A DNA stretch of 64,000 bases. Origin: Planktothrix paucivesiculata PCC 9631 (GTDB lineage Bacteria > Cyanobacteriota > Cyanobacteriia > Cyanobacteriales > Microcoleaceae). The stretch lies in assembly GCF_900009265.2 (NCBI RefSeq), contig NZ_LR735021.1, positions 250,136 to 314,135 of the forward strand. Direction: 5' to 3'. The first letter of the stretch is position 1. Every line of letters starts with the position of its first letter. The notes beneath the pieces are model-generated. The model saw nothing but the letters and a program-made list of their open reading frames with translations. It had not been told where the DNA came from and did no database searches. The translations under genes and the position numbers were made by a program. Below, one piece after another: positions 18,255 through 27,959 of the stretch.

Positions 18255-18287
18255 ATTCGTAATTCATAATTCGTAATTCTAATTAAT

Positions 18288-21200
18288 ATGTTTACTCATT
18301 TTTTCATTAAAAGACCTGTTTTTGCTTCGGTTTGTTCGTTGCTGATTATTATTTTAGGACTGGTGGGTTATACTCGCCTTCCAGTGCAGGAATATCCTAA
18401 GATTGATCCACCGATTGTGACCGTAAGTACCAGCTATCCGGGGGCAAGTCCCCAGGTCGTAGAAACAGAAGTTACAGAGATTTTAGAAGCCCAAATTAAC
18501 GGCATTGCCGGAATTAAAACCCTCACTTCTAATAGTCGAGAAGGAAGCAGTTCTATTTCAGTTGAATTTGAATTAGATCGAGATTTAGAAGTCGCCGCCC
18601 AAGAAGTTAGAACTCGGGTAGGAAGGGCGGCTAGAAGATTACCTGATGAAGTCGATGAACCAACCGTAGAAAAGCGCTCTGGAGATGATGAAAGAATTTT
18701 ATGGGTGGGATTCTTTTCCGATAATTTATCTCCTTTAGAATTAAGCAACTATGCCGATCTTTATATTAAAAATACCTTAGAAACTGTTGATGGTGTAAAT
18801 AGCATTTTTATTGCCGGAGAACGCCGTTATGCCATGCTATTATGGTTAAACCCGGTGCAAATGGCAGCCCGTCAAATTAGCGCTTTAGATGTTGAACAAG
18901 CCCTAAGACGACAAAATATTGAAATTCCTAGTGGTCGAATTGAAGGTAAAGAAACGGAATATCCCGTGAGAACCCTAGGAAGATTACAAACCCCTCAAGA
19001 TTATGAAGACCTAATTATTAAGCGCAATGATAATAGCTCTCAGGTTAAAATTCGGGATATTGGACGAGTAGAAATTGGAGCAAGAGATGATCGAGTAGTT
19101 GCCCGTTTTAATGGAAAACCTGCGGTTTCCATGGGCATTAGTAAACTAGCAGATGCTAATTTAATTGAAGTAGTTCAGGGAATTAAAGCTCAATTAGTAG
19201 AATTAGAAAAAAGTTTTCCTGAAGGACTCAGATATGAAATTGCTGTAGATTATTCTGAATTTGTCGAATTGGCTATTGAAGAAGTTTGGATTAGTCTGTT
19301 TATCTCCATTTCTCTAGTCGTTTTAATTATCTTCCTATTCTTGAAAAATTGGAGGGCTACGTTAATTCCAGCCATCACCATTCCTATTTCTTTAATTGGG
19401 GCTTTTAGTGTGATGTTTTTTCTGGGATTTTCGATTAATACCCTCACCCTATTTGCCTTAACTTTAGCCACGGGTTTAGTCGTGGATGATACGATTGTGG
19501 TCTTAGAAAATATCATCCGTTATATGGAAGAAAAACGACTAGACCCCTTCCCTGCAACCTACGCCGCCGTGGGAGAAGTGGTATTTGCTGTAATTGCCAC
19601 CACGGTTGTTTTAGTGGCGGTATTTGTTCCCGTCGCCTTTGCTGGGGGAGCAACGGGACGATTATTTAATGAATTTGCCTTGACCTTAGCGGGTTCGGTG
19701 GTCTTTTCGAGTATTGTGGCTTTGACCTTAGCTCCTCCCCTAGCCGCCCGTTTATTGCGTCACGAAACCGAGCCCCGGGGATTGATGAAAATTTTATCTT
19801 TCCCCCTAGATGTTTTTGAATGGGTTTTGAATAAAATCATCGCTATTTATGCTTGGACATTAAACGTATTGATGGGAATTAAACCCCTTGTTATTTTAGG
19901 ATTTATTGCTAGTTTAGGATTAACAGCTTGGTTATTTTTGCAGTTGCCCCAGGGATTTTTACCCACGGAAGATCGAGGTCGAGTTTTTACCCCAATTACT
20001 GCTCCCGAAGGAGTGAGTATTAACTATACTAACCGAGTGGTTCAGCAGGTTGAAAATATCTTTAGTCAAATCCCAGAAATTAGAAGTTATTTTGCCATTG
20101 CGGGTTCTAGTCGAGGGGTTTCCCAAGGGAATAGAGGATTTTCTTTTGCTCGTTTAACACCTTGGTCTGAACGCACGAAACCCGAACAATCTCAACAATC
20201 TATTGTGGGAAAATTATTAGGTAAATTTTCTGGAATTACCGATGCCTTAGTCTTCGCTACCAATCCCGGGGGATTGCCCGGAGGCGGTCAAGGTCAACCG
20301 ATCCAATTTGTCTTACAAGGTCGTGATTTAGAACAATTGGCAAATGTTTCGGAAGAATTTGTCATTCAAGCCAGAAATTTACCCGAGGTGGTGAATATTG
20401 ATACCAATTTAAAACTGAATAAACCGGAATTAGTGATTAGTGTAGATCGTTCCCAAGCTGGAAATTTAGGAGTGTCTGTACAGGATATTGCTAGAACCTT
20501 ACAAATTTTGGTTGGGGGTCAGGAAATTACCAGTTTTAATCAGGGAAATCAAAGCTATGAAGTAGTGGTTCGGGCTGAGGAACAATATCGAGCAAATCCA
20601 GAGGATTTAAAGCAATTATATGTGCGTTCCCAACAGGGAGAAATGATTGCTTTGAGTAATTTAGTCACCATTTCTACCGCGACAACACCCCCTCAAATTA
20701 ACCATTTTAATCGCTTTCGTTCGGCAACTTTAGAAGGAAGTCCGGCCCAGGGAGTCAGTTTAGGCGTGGCGTTAAATGCTTTAGAAAATTTAGCTAAGGA
20801 GATTCTACCACCGGATATGCGAACCTCTTTTTCTGGGGAATCTTTAGAATTTAAAGCAGCAGGTCAATCGACTAATTTTATTTTTGCCCTCGCCTTAGTC
20901 TTTATTTTCCTAACCTTAGCTGCCCAATTTGAAAGTTATATTGACCCGGTGATTATTCTATTAGCGGTTCCTCTGTCCTTATTAGGGGCATTTGGAGCAC
21001 TATGGATGGCACAATTAGAATTAAATGCTTTTAGTCGAATTGGGTTGATTATGTTGATTGGATTAGCAACTAAAAACTCGATTTTAATTGTGGAATTTGC
21101 TAACCAATTACGAGAACAGGGATTATCGATTCAAAAAGCCGCAATTGAAGCCTGTCGATTAAGATTTCGCCCGATTATGATGACCGCTTTATCGACGATT

Positions 21201-21509
21201 TTAGGGGTGATGCCTCTAGCTTTTGCTACGGGGGCAGGGGCAGCTAGTCGGGTAGCAATTGGTATGGCGGTGATGGGCGGAATGTTTGTTTCTACATTTT
21301 TGAGTCTCTATATTATTCCGGTTTTTTATGTGATTGCTACCAGTATTCAATCCCGTTTGATGGGGCATAATTCTCCGGAACAAGATTTAGAAAATGTCCC
21401 TTTGAATACAGACAACGGATCATACACTAATGGCAAGGGTACTGTCCCACCCCATGGGGATCAACTTACCAAAGCTTTACAAAGTTCTGATAAAACTCGG
21501 GATTTGTAA
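18288..21509 (+). CDS. RND multidrug efflux permease (HAE1/AcrB class)
   Basis: 1073 residues, the usual length. Starts FTHFFIKRPVFASVCSLLIIILGLVGY (TM1), a first porter domain (YPGASPQVVETEVTEILE), TM2-6 with LATGLVVDDTIVVLENIIRYMEE carrying the proton-relay aspartates in TM4, second porter domain, and TM8-12 with GLATKNSILIVEFANQLRE. Proton-driven export of lipophilic compounds in complex with the upstream adaptor. The C-terminal 60 aa are polar and variable. Substrate unknown. Confidence 0.95.
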   Translation: MFTHFFIKRPVFASVCSLLIIILGLVGYTRLPVQEYPKIDPPIVTVSTSYPGASPQVVETEVTEILEAQINGIAGIKTLTSNSREGSSSISVEFELDRDLEVAAQEVRTRVGRAARRLPDEVDEPTVEKRSGDDERILWVGFFSDNLSPLELSNYADLYIKNTLETVDGVNSIFIAGERRYAMLLWLNPVQMAARQISALDVEQALRRQNIEIPSGRIEGKETEYPVRTLGRLQTPQDYEDLIIKRNDNSSQVKIRDIGRVEIGARDDRVVARFNGKPAVSMGISKLADANLIEVVQGIKAQLVELEKSFPEGLRYEIAVDYSEFVELAIEEVWISLFISISLVVLIIFLFLKNWRATLIPAITIPISLIGAFSVMFFLGFSINTLTLFALTLATGLVVDDTIVVLENIIRYMEEKRLDPFPATYAAVGEVVFAVIATTVVLVAVFVPVAFAGGATGRLFNEFALTLAGSVVFSSIVALTLAPPLAARLLRHETEPRGLMKILSFPLDVFEWVLNKIIAIYAWTLNVLMGIKPLVILGFIASLGLTAWLFLQLPQGFLPTEDRGRVFTPITAPEGVSINYTNRVVQQVENIFSQIPEIRSYFAIAGSSRGVSQGNRGFSFARLTPWSERTKPEQSQQSIVGKLLGKFSGITDALVFATNPGGLPGGGQGQPIQFVLQGRDLEQLANVSEEFVIQARNLPEVVNIDTNLKLNKPELVISVDRSQAGNLGVSVQDIARTLQILVGGQEITSFNQGNQSYEVVVRAEEQYRANPEDLKQLYVRSQQGEMIALSNLVTISTATTPPQINHFNRFRSATLEGSPAQGVSLGVALNALENLAKEILPPDMRTSFSGESLEFKAAGQSTNFIFALALVFIFLTLAAQFESYIDPVIILLAVPLSLLGAFGALWMAQLELNAFSRIGLIMLIGLATKNSILIVEFANQLREQGLSIQKAAIEACRLRFRPIMMTALSTILGVMPLAFATGAGAASRVAIGMAVMGGMFVSTFLSLYIIPVFYVIATSIQSRLMGHNSPEQDLENVPLNTDNGSYTNGKGTVPPHGDQLTKALQSSDKTRDL

Positions 21510-21808
21510 AGCAATCCTATAGATAATTCGGGTAACGGACTTTTTGTTGTAACTGAGATAATGGGTGTATAATTGAGTTAACATAACTTAATTTATAAAT
21601 TGTTAAGTTATGATGATTTGATAACATTACAAGATTAATGATTCCGATTGAGGATTTAGAGAAGTATCAGGAGCAGTCTATCAAACCTTAGAAGGATAGA
21701 TTAAGTCCCAGGTTCCCAATCTGGATCTTGATGCCGACCCTATACCCTTAGTTGGAAAATTAAGACATTTCAAAATAGTCCTTTAAAATCTCACTTTAAT
21801 AAAACATC
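21510..21808. other. Gene-free stretch with an inverted repeat
   Basis: No convincing gene. It holds 10-bp arms CATAACTTAA (21582-21591) and TTAAGTTATG (21603-21612), possibly the transcript end of the RND unit, and a short open stretch beginning MIPIEDLEKYQEQ (from about 21637) that looks like gene debris. Confidence 0.4.
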
Positions 21809-22069
21809 ATGCAAACCGTAAACTTGCCTGTCGATTCGATGAAGACCGAAATTTTGTGCGGTTATAAAAACCCCACTAAACAGGTGCAAATTCTGCGGAT
21901 GGAAACTACAGTTCGAGGTTATTTTGAACGAGTTGTTTTTCCCGGAGAATATTGCCTATTTGTCGGCGAATCTAATATAGATCTGGAGGTTTATTCTAGT
22001 GGAGATCCAACCAGAATTGAATTAGAAAAAATCCCTTGTGATATCTTGAAAGTTGAAGAAACTGAATAA
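21809..22069 (+). CDS. DUF1830 protein
   Basis: 86 residues. The core ILCGYKNPTKQVQILRM, RGYFERVVFPGEYCLF and DLEVYSSG matches DUF1830, a small all-beta cyanobacterial family of unknown function. It stands alone; the next gene is convergent. Confidence 0.8.
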   Translation: MQTVNLPVDSMKTEILCGYKNPTKQVQILRMETTVRGYFERVVFPGEYCLFVGESNIDLEVYSSGDPTRIELEKIPCDILKVEETE

Positions 22070-22187
22070 TTTTCTAACTTCGTAGTGAAGCGTTTACGCC
22101 TCAATTCTTACTCAAAGATCACGATGAGGCGTGAACACCTCACTACCAGAAATAAGGAGAAAGGAGCCCTGAAGGGCTCACTACTAT

Positions 22188-23045
22188 TTAACGGCGTCTT
22201 CTGCTGCCACTTCCCGAGGAGGAACGACTGCGGGAACCACTGCCGAAACTGGGTTTGCGTTGTTGAGTTGAACCTTTATTCGGGGAGGTGCGTAAATCCG
22301 TTGACCCGAACCCCGAACCCGTTGAACGTCTGGAATTGGGGGAGTTGGGACGGTTAACGGAAGAATTCCGGTTGGAGTTGCGAATATTTCCGGTGGTGCG
22401 GAGGGTGGTGCTATTTTTTACCGCCGCTGGGGGGCTATTGTATCGAGTCCGATAGTCGTTGACGGCTTGATTATAATTGGAACCGTAACCGCCAAATCCG
22501 GTCATCACACCGCCGGATTGATACATCGGAGGTACATAATAGCGGGGGGCAAATAAGGTATTGGCGATCGCACTTCCCGCCAAAGAAGCAGCAAAAGGTG
22601 TCCAGAAACTCGATTCTTGTCGCACGACAACGGTTTGCGGTTGACCAGTGGCGGGGTTGGTTTGAGTTTCGGTAACATTATGAACATATTCAATCCGAAA
22701 GTCTTCGGTTAAATACAAAACGGGTTGACCATTGGTAATATTTAAGCTACTTTTTTCCCCGGCTTTAATTTGTTCATCGCTTAACTGCGCCATTTGTAAA
22801 TCCGTCGTCCGATAGGTGGCAGATTTCCCGGCCGGAGTATTTAATAACATGAGGGTGTACTCCCCATCGACATCATTATATTGGGCTTGCTGAACCGGAT
22901 ATTTACCCTCGATAACTTGATTTTGGGGCGCCGATGTGGTGCGAGTGGACTGTTGGGGAATCGATGAAGTTGTGGCAGACCCACAGGCAACCGTTGTCCA
23001 ACAAAACGTCAGCGAGACTAACAGAATTAAAAATTTTTTTCGCAT
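22188..23045 (-). CDS. Low-complexity lipoprotein of unknown function
   Basis: 285 aa from the ATG at 23045. The signal peptide ends in a lipobox TVAC-GS, so it should be lipidated. The first half has a conserved-looking beta region (YTLMLLNTPAGKSATYRTTDL, GQPVLYLTEDFRIEYVH); a short hydrophobic segment (FWTPFAASLAGSAIANTLF) is followed by a G/Y/P stretch and a C-terminal third dominated by S, R, G and N ending RRRR. The basic tail could bind acidic polymers or cell wall. No family I can name with certainty. Confidence 0.7.
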   Translation of the reverse strand: MRKKFLILLVSLTFCWTTVACGSATTSSIPQQSTRTTSAPQNQVIEGKYPVQQAQYNDVDGEYTLMLLNTPAGKSATYRTTDLQMAQLSDEQIKAGEKSSLNITNGQPVLYLTEDFRIEYVHNVTETQTNPATGQPQTVVVRQESSFWTPFAASLAGSAIANTLFAPRYYVPPMYQSGGVMTGFGGYGSNYNQAVNDYRTRYNSPPAAVKNSTTLRTTGNIRNSNRNSSVNRPNSPNSRRSTGSGFGSTDLRTSPNKGSTQQRKPSFGSGSRSRSSSGSGSRRRR

Positions 23046-23145
23046 AAAACCATTGACTTTTTTCAACATTTATGTCTCCTATTCTAACAAAAAAATCCTG
23101 AATTGGGCACTGTTTTTTAACTTCAAGATCAACCGATAATATTCC

Positions 23146-23748
23146 TTAAAGGGGAATCAGTTCGGGAAAGTTCTCTAATAATTGGTCGTTGGTTAATTCA
23201 TCTCCTAAAACAGCCGGGGAAAAATGCACTTGAATCCCTCGGAGTCTGTGTTGATAATGCAGATTAATTAATGTTTTCAACCCCTGATTCATAGCTTCCA
23301 AACTGGCTAAATCCGTTTCTAATTCTGGAACTTCGCCTTCACTGACTATGGTAATCATCACAATTAAATTGTGGGTAATTGGTATAGATAGGTATTCACT
23401 TTCATCCAGGGGTTGAGAAAAATCCGGTTGACTCAAATACCGTTGGCCCGAATCCGTGAACAGTTCGTTAAAGTAGTCCACCGCTTCTCCCTCACTCCAA
23501 ACTACATCCCCTTCATTGGAGCCTGAGAGCCAATAGGTGTCATACTGAAGCAGACCTTGGCAGACTTGTACTAAGGCCTCTCCTGTGACTGGTAAATCGC
23601 CCTCAGCATCCATCACATCCCTGGCGGCTTGGTTAAGTATTCCCAACAGGGGCGCGACCTGATCTCCTCCTAAATGCAGAAACAAACGACTGACGACAAA
23701 TCGGGTTTTCCCCATCATCCGATTAAAGCGATCGCCTAGAGCAGCCAT
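23146..23748 (-). CDS. DUF1517-like soluble protein
   Basis: 200 residues without a signal or membrane helix. The pattern GEALVQVCQGLLQYDTYWLSG, AVDYFNELFTD, LIVMITIVSEGEVPEL and a C-terminal VHFSPAVLGDELTNDQLLENFPEL matches the C-terminal domain of DUF1517 proteins, which in cyanobacteria and plastids usually carry an extra N-terminal membrane part; here that part is missing. Role unknown. Confidence 0.6.
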   Translation of the reverse strand: MAALGDRFNRMMGKTRFVVSRLFLHLGGDQVAPLLGILNQAARDVMDAEGDLPVTGEALVQVCQGLLQYDTYWLSGSNEGDVVWSEGEAVDYFNELFTDSGQRYLSQPDFSQPLDESEYLSIPITHNLIVMITIVSEGEVPELETDLASLEAMNQGLKTLINLHYQHRLRGIQVHFSPAVLGDELTNDQLLENFPELIPL

Positions 23749-23865
23749 AATTACATTACTCCTGAATGATTATTGGTATTTAATCAGCATATCGTTTTAA
23801 GCTATCCTGTTGTTAGCCATCGGGTTTCAGTTCTAGGCTGGCAATACTCTTTAATATTAATACAG

Positions 23866-25308
23866 ATGAACTCCACTCCTTCTCCAACGGTTTCTCCTCG
23901 AGAAAAGCTAAATTTATCAACTAAATTAGCCTTTGGTGCAGGGGATTTAGGCACCGCAATTACTGCCAATATTTCTGTCTTTTATGGTTTGCTTTTTCTG
24001 ACCAGTGCTGCTGGTTTTGACGCGAGAGTAGCCGGCAGTGTATTAATGGTGGGAAAGATTTGGGATGCGGTTAATGATCCGATTGTGGGAGTATTAAGCG
24101 ATCGCACCGTTCACCCCTGGGGACGGCGTTATCCTTGGATGGTTTTTAGTGCGATTCCCTTTGGAATTTTGTTCTTTTTACAGTGGATTGTTCCGGGGAC
24201 TAACCAGTGGTTTTTGTTTGGGTATTATGTGATTATTGGGATTTTATTTAATACGGCTTACACCGCCGTCAATTTACCTTACACTGCCCTAACTCCTGAA
24301 TTAACATCGGACTATAATGAACGCACCAGTCTCAATAGTTTTCGCTTCTTTTTTTCTATTAGCGGTAGTATTTTCTCTTTGATTTTAGCAGCAATTATTT
24401 TTGGTTTGATTCCTGATTCTCCTGATTCTCTTGATTCTACCTACCAAGAGTATTTGGTTTTAGGGGCAGTTTGTGCGATTATATCGGTTCTTCCCATATT
24501 TTGGTGTTTCCTGGGAACCCGGAAGCGGGTATGGTCGGGACATTCAGTCGCAGATAATCAGGATAATTCCGATAGTCTTCCCATGGCCGAACAAATCAAG
24601 ATTGCTCTGAGTAATCGACCGTTTTTATTAGTGATTGGAATTTATCTTTGTTCCTGGTTAGGAGTGCAACTCACCGCTTCAATTTTGCCTTATTTTGTCA
24701 TGAATTGGATGCAACTTCCCAAAGCAACATTTCCCCAGTTGGCAATCGTGATTCAAGGCACAGCTTTAGTGATGTTATTTGTCTGGAGTGCTATTAGTAA
24801 ACGTTATGGGAAAAAATCCGTTTATTTTATGGGAATGGGGTTGTGGATTATTGCCCAAGCGGGTTTATTTTTCCTCCAACCCGGACAGGTTGGCTTAATG
24901 TATATTCTAGCAATTTTAGCCGGATGTGGAGTCTCAACGGCCTATTTAGTTCCTTGGTCAATAATTCCTGATGTTATCGATTTAGATGAATTAAATACCG
25001 GACAAAGACGGGAAGGAGTTTTCTATTCTTTCATGGTTTTTTTGCAAAAAATTGGATTAGCCATTGGGTTATTTTTGGTCGGACAAGCCTTGGGTTTTGC
25101 TGGATTTATTTCTACTACTCCCGATAACCCTGTCCCGATTCAACCGGACTCGGCTCTGTTAGCAATTCGGTTTGCCATTGGCCCCTTACCCACCGTGTTT
25201 CTGATTATTGGGATAATTTTTACGTTTTTATATCCGATAACAAAAGAGGTTCACGCCGATATTTTACTGCAACTTAGCGAGAGAAAACGGAACAAAAATC
25301 TCAATTAA
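23866..25308 (+). CDS. MFS sugar/cation symporter (GPH family)
   Basis: 480 residues from the ATG at 23866 (the frame opens at 23773). Twelve predicted membrane helices. GPH-family marks: KLAFGAGDLGTAITANI at the start, GKIWDAVNDPIVGVLSDRT after TM2, and a late TAYLVPWSIIPDVIDLDELNTGQRREGVFYSF. Such proteins import glycosides, melibiose-like sugars or glucuronides with H+ or Na+. Substrate undetermined. Confidence 0.88.
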   Translation: MNSTPSPTVSPREKLNLSTKLAFGAGDLGTAITANISVFYGLLFLTSAAGFDARVAGSVLMVGKIWDAVNDPIVGVLSDRTVHPWGRRYPWMVFSAIPFGILFFLQWIVPGTNQWFLFGYYVIIGILFNTAYTAVNLPYTALTPELTSDYNERTSLNSFRFFFSISGSIFSLILAAIIFGLIPDSPDSLDSTYQEYLVLGAVCAIISVLPIFWCFLGTRKRVWSGHSVADNQDNSDSLPMAEQIKIALSNRPFLLVIGIYLCSWLGVQLTASILPYFVMNWMQLPKATFPQLAIVIQGTALVMLFVWSAISKRYGKKSVYFMGMGLWIIAQAGLFFLQPGQVGLMYILAILAGCGVSTAYLVPWSIIPDVIDLDELNTGQRREGVFYSFMVFLQKIGLAIGLFLVGQALGFAGFISTTPDNPVPIQPDSALLAIRFAIGPLPTVFLIIGIIFTFLYPITKEVHADILLQLSERKRNKNLN

Positions 25309-25443
25309 AACTTAGGTAGAGATATTAACTAAAATGTCTCTACCTAAAATTTTTAAATAATTAGATAATGTGGTAATATAATGGACAAGTAATATTAATA
25401 ATCCGATTCAGTTCTACCGATCACCCACCCCAGTCTAAAATCC

Positions 25444-25815
25444 ATGCAATCGACTTCAAACTGCGATTATTTACAATTATCTCCCGCGGCCCTAGCATTA
25501 ATGGCAGACTTTTTTAAAGTGTTATCAGAAGTAAGTCGATTACAAATTGTTTGCTGTTTAAAATCTGGGGCTAAAAATGTCACCCAAATTATTGAAGCCA
25601 CCGGGTTAGGACAGGCGAATGTTTCTAAACATTTAAAAGTTTTAGCCCAGGCGGGAATTGTAACTCGTACCCAACAAGGAGTTAGCGTGTATTATGAAAT
25701 TGCTAATCCTTTCTTATTTGATGTTTGTGATTTGGTTTGTGAATCCTTAGTTGCTCAAATGCACCAACAAAATCAACACTTAGAACAACTTAGAGGCATT
25801 AAATCTGCTGTTTAG
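25444..25815 (+). CDS. ArsR family transcription regulator
   Basis: 123 residues, a typical ArsR/SmtB winged helix: MADFFKVLSEVSRLQIVCCLK, recognition helix GQANVSKHLKVLAQAGIV, wing QQGVSVYYEIA. No CVC metal motif in the DNA-binding helix region. It has a Cys pair at 37-38 and two more at 95 and 99 in the last helix, so a thiol- or metal-based sensor is possible. It precedes the pentapeptide gene by 36 bp on the same strand. Confidence 0.88.
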   Translation: MQSTSNCDYLQLSPAALALMADFFKVLSEVSRLQIVCCLKSGAKNVTQIIEATGLGQANVSKHLKVLAQAGIVTRTQQGVSVYYEIANPFLFDVCDLVCESLVAQMHQQNQHLEQLRGIKSAV

Positions 25816-25851
25816 TCTATTTTCTTATCCTTGATTGAACTCAATATTATC

Positions 25852-26595
25852 ATGAATGTTGATGAATTTATCCTAAGATATGCCGCCGCCGAACGTAACT
25901 TTCCAGATATTGACCTATCTTATGTTGATTTACAAGAAGCAAATTTAGTTAATTTAAACCTAACTGGAGCCAATTTAAGTTATGCGGATTTACGAGAAGC
26001 AAGATTAGGAAAAGCTAACCTTTCTAAAGCCAATATTAGCCATGCTAACCTCAGTGAAACCATTCTTTGGGGGGCTAATTTAAGCGAAGCCAATTTATAT
26101 CAAGCTCAATTACGAGAAGCTGACTTAACCGGAGCAAAATTAATTAAAACATCCCTAGAAAAAACTCAACTGATTAAAGCGTGTTTATCGGGATGTAACT
26201 TAAACCATGCTAACCTTTCCCACGCTATTCTTTTTGAGGCTAATTTTCGCCCTAACCAGAATCAACAAACGGATTTAACCGATGCAATTCTAGTGGAAGC
26301 AGATTTGAGTTATGCTAATTTTAGCGGAGCAATTTTAGAACGGGCTAACTTTGAAAAAGCCAAGCTCTGTCACGCTATTTTTGGGGTTTCAGGTTTGGGG
26401 ATTTTAAGTTCCGAACAAAGCTATAAGACTAACCTGACTGGCGTGAATTTCAAAGATGCCGATTTAAGTTATGCCGATTTTAGTGGAGCAAATTTATCCG
26501 ATGCAAATTTGCAAGGAGCGGACTTAACTCGGACGATTTTAACCCATGCTAATCTTCATGGGGCGGTGATGCCCGATGGCACAATTCATGATTAA
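25852..26595 (+). CDS. Pentapeptide-repeat protein
   Basis: 247 aa. From about residue 20 on, nearly the whole chain is A(D/N)LxX pentapeptides (e.g. ANLVNLNLTGANLSYADLREA), expected to fold as a right-handed quadrilateral beta helix. Two loops break the coil (around NFRPNQNQQTDL and SGLGILSSEQSYK). The N-terminus NVDEFILRYAAAERNFPDIDL is a common cyanobacterial cap. Function unknown; no membrane or catalytic part. The start at ATG 25852 is preferred to a TTG at 25831. Confidence 0.92.
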   Translation: MNVDEFILRYAAAERNFPDIDLSYVDLQEANLVNLNLTGANLSYADLREARLGKANLSKANISHANLSETILWGANLSEANLYQAQLREADLTGAKLIKTSLEKTQLIKACLSGCNLNHANLSHAILFEANFRPNQNQQTDLTDAILVEADLSYANFSGAILERANFEKAKLCHAIFGVSGLGILSSEQSYKTNLTGVNFKDADLSYADFSGANLSDANLQGADLTRTILTHANLHGAVMPDGTIHD

Positions 26596-26605
26596 TTTGT
26601 GATTA

Positions 26606-26645
26606 AAAAACAGGGTTTTAAAATAATTTATAAAACCCTGTTTTT
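26606..26645. terminator. Bidirectional intrinsic terminator
   Basis: Perfect 15-bp arms AAAAACAGGGTTTTA and TAAAACCCTGTTTTT around a 10-base loop, with A-run before and T-run after. It lies between convergent genes and serves both the pentapeptide gene and acsF. Confidence 0.93.
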
Positions 26646-26656
26646 ATATAAAAATA

Positions 26657-27733
26657 TTAATGAACTTCCGACCGTAATGCTTCTGCATCAATGGGTTTGG
26701 CTAAATAAATTCTCAGTAAATGCCACAAAGTTGAACAATTTGTGGGCAATTTTAATAGGAATTTAACCAATTTTGGTTTTTCGGTAGCATCAATTTTTTG
26801 ATTCTTAACATTATTCTCAGAACATTGTTCTAAACGACGGAAAAAGTCCGGGTGTTCTGTATCTAAAACCTCGGGAAATGCTCTTAAGGAAGTTTCATTA
26901 GTTTTCCGCACCACATGACGATTATATTCCTTAGCGTCTAACCCCAAGGTTTCATAAAAATCTTCTCTTTCATTAACGGTTAAAGTATGGGTTGCGAACA
27001 CCGTTAATAGGAAAAACCGTGCCCACAGTCTACCTTTCCAACTTTGCCACATATTGGGCTGCGATCGCAATAAAACCTTAAAGAAATCCCCATGACGGTT
27101 TTCATCCTGACACCAGTTTTCAAAATAACGGAATAAAGGATAATATTCATGTTCGGGATGGTTTTCTAAATGGCGAAACACCGTAATATAGCGCCAATAA
27201 CCAATTTTTTCCGATAAATAAACCGCGAAAATAATCCACTCTGGCTTAAAGAAAGTATAAGTCCGATTTTTAGTTAGATATCCTAAATCTAAGGATAAAT
27301 TAAAATCTGACATCGCCTTATTAATAAACCCCGCATGACGGGCTTCATCTCTGGCTAATAAATGAAACGCTTCTGATAATAAATGGTTGCGATTTTTCAG
27401 TTGACGCGATAACTCTTTAAATAATAAAAATCCAGAAAATTCAGAAGTACAAGACCGTTCTAAAAAGTCAACAAACGCCAGGCGGGTTCTCTCATCAATT
27501 TGTTCCCAATTTTGGTTAAATTGTTCATCCCGCACAAAATGATGGCGGTTATAGTCCGCCCGCAACTCCTCTAAAACCGCCGAAAATTCCTCCTCACAAG
27601 TGGATAAGTCCATATTCGCCATCGCGTCAAAATCCGTTGTGTAGAAGCGAGGGGTCAGCAACGTCTCTTGAACCGGATTTTTAATCCCGGGGCGCACTCC
27701 TTGAGTTTCGGGGTTTTGGATAGTATTTACCAT
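26657..27733 (-). CDS. acsF: Mg-protoporphyrin IX monomethyl ester oxidative cyclase
   Basis: 358 residues. Di-iron enzyme forming ring E of chlorophyll (ChlA/AcsF). Diagnostic regions: TTDFDAMANMDLS near the N-terminus, FLERSCTSEFSGFLLFKEL, LARDEARHAGF and CQDENRHGDFF, giving the glutamate/histidine ligands of a ferritin-like four-helix bundle. Cyanobacteria often have two copies, one used at high and one at low oxygen. Its position opposite ho and hemN is the usual setting of the low-oxygen copy (ChlA-II). Confidence 0.95.
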   Translation of the reverse strand: MVNTIQNPETQGVRPGIKNPVQETLLTPRFYTTDFDAMANMDLSTCEEEFSAVLEELRADYNRHHFVRDEQFNQNWEQIDERTRLAFVDFLERSCTSEFSGFLLFKELSRQLKNRNHLLSEAFHLLARDEARHAGFINKAMSDFNLSLDLGYLTKNRTYTFFKPEWIIFAVYLSEKIGYWRYITVFRHLENHPEHEYYPLFRYFENWCQDENRHGDFFKVLLRSQPNMWQSWKGRLWARFFLLTVFATHTLTVNEREDFYETLGLDAKEYNRHVVRKTNETSLRAFPEVLDTEHPDFFRRLEQCSENNVKNQKIDATEKPKLVKFLLKLPTNCSTLWHLLRIYLAKPIDAEALRSEVH

Positions 27734-27760
27734 CGCTGCGATTCCTTAAATATTACTGTC

Positions 27761-27774
27761 TAGTTATTGAACTA
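27761..27774. promoter_or_regulatory. Possible operator between acsF and ho
   Basis: The interrupted palindrome TAGTTATTGAACTA (arms TAGTT/AACTA) lies 27 bp upstream of acsF, next to an AT-rich stretch that could serve as a promoter. In other cyanobacteria the low-oxygen acsF-ho-hemN genes are activated by the MarR-type ChlR; whether this is its site is a guess. Confidence 0.3.
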
Positions 27775-27959
27775 TATAATTTTTATTTTGTCTAGGGGTT
27801 GCCCTAAATTTCCTGCGTTGGTAAAGAATTGTAACAATCATATAACTGACCAGCGATATAGTGATAGATTCATTCGAGTAGGAAAAACCGAACCTTGGGC
27901 TTGCCATTTGCCCTGTTTTTAGTCTTAGGAAAAATTCAATCTAATTCATCCCTAAAATT

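Noticed and set aside
18030..18269. 79-codon frame across the end of the adaptor gene and the heptads
   Set aside because: Encodes only G/A and YPLPIT repeats created by the tandem DNA.
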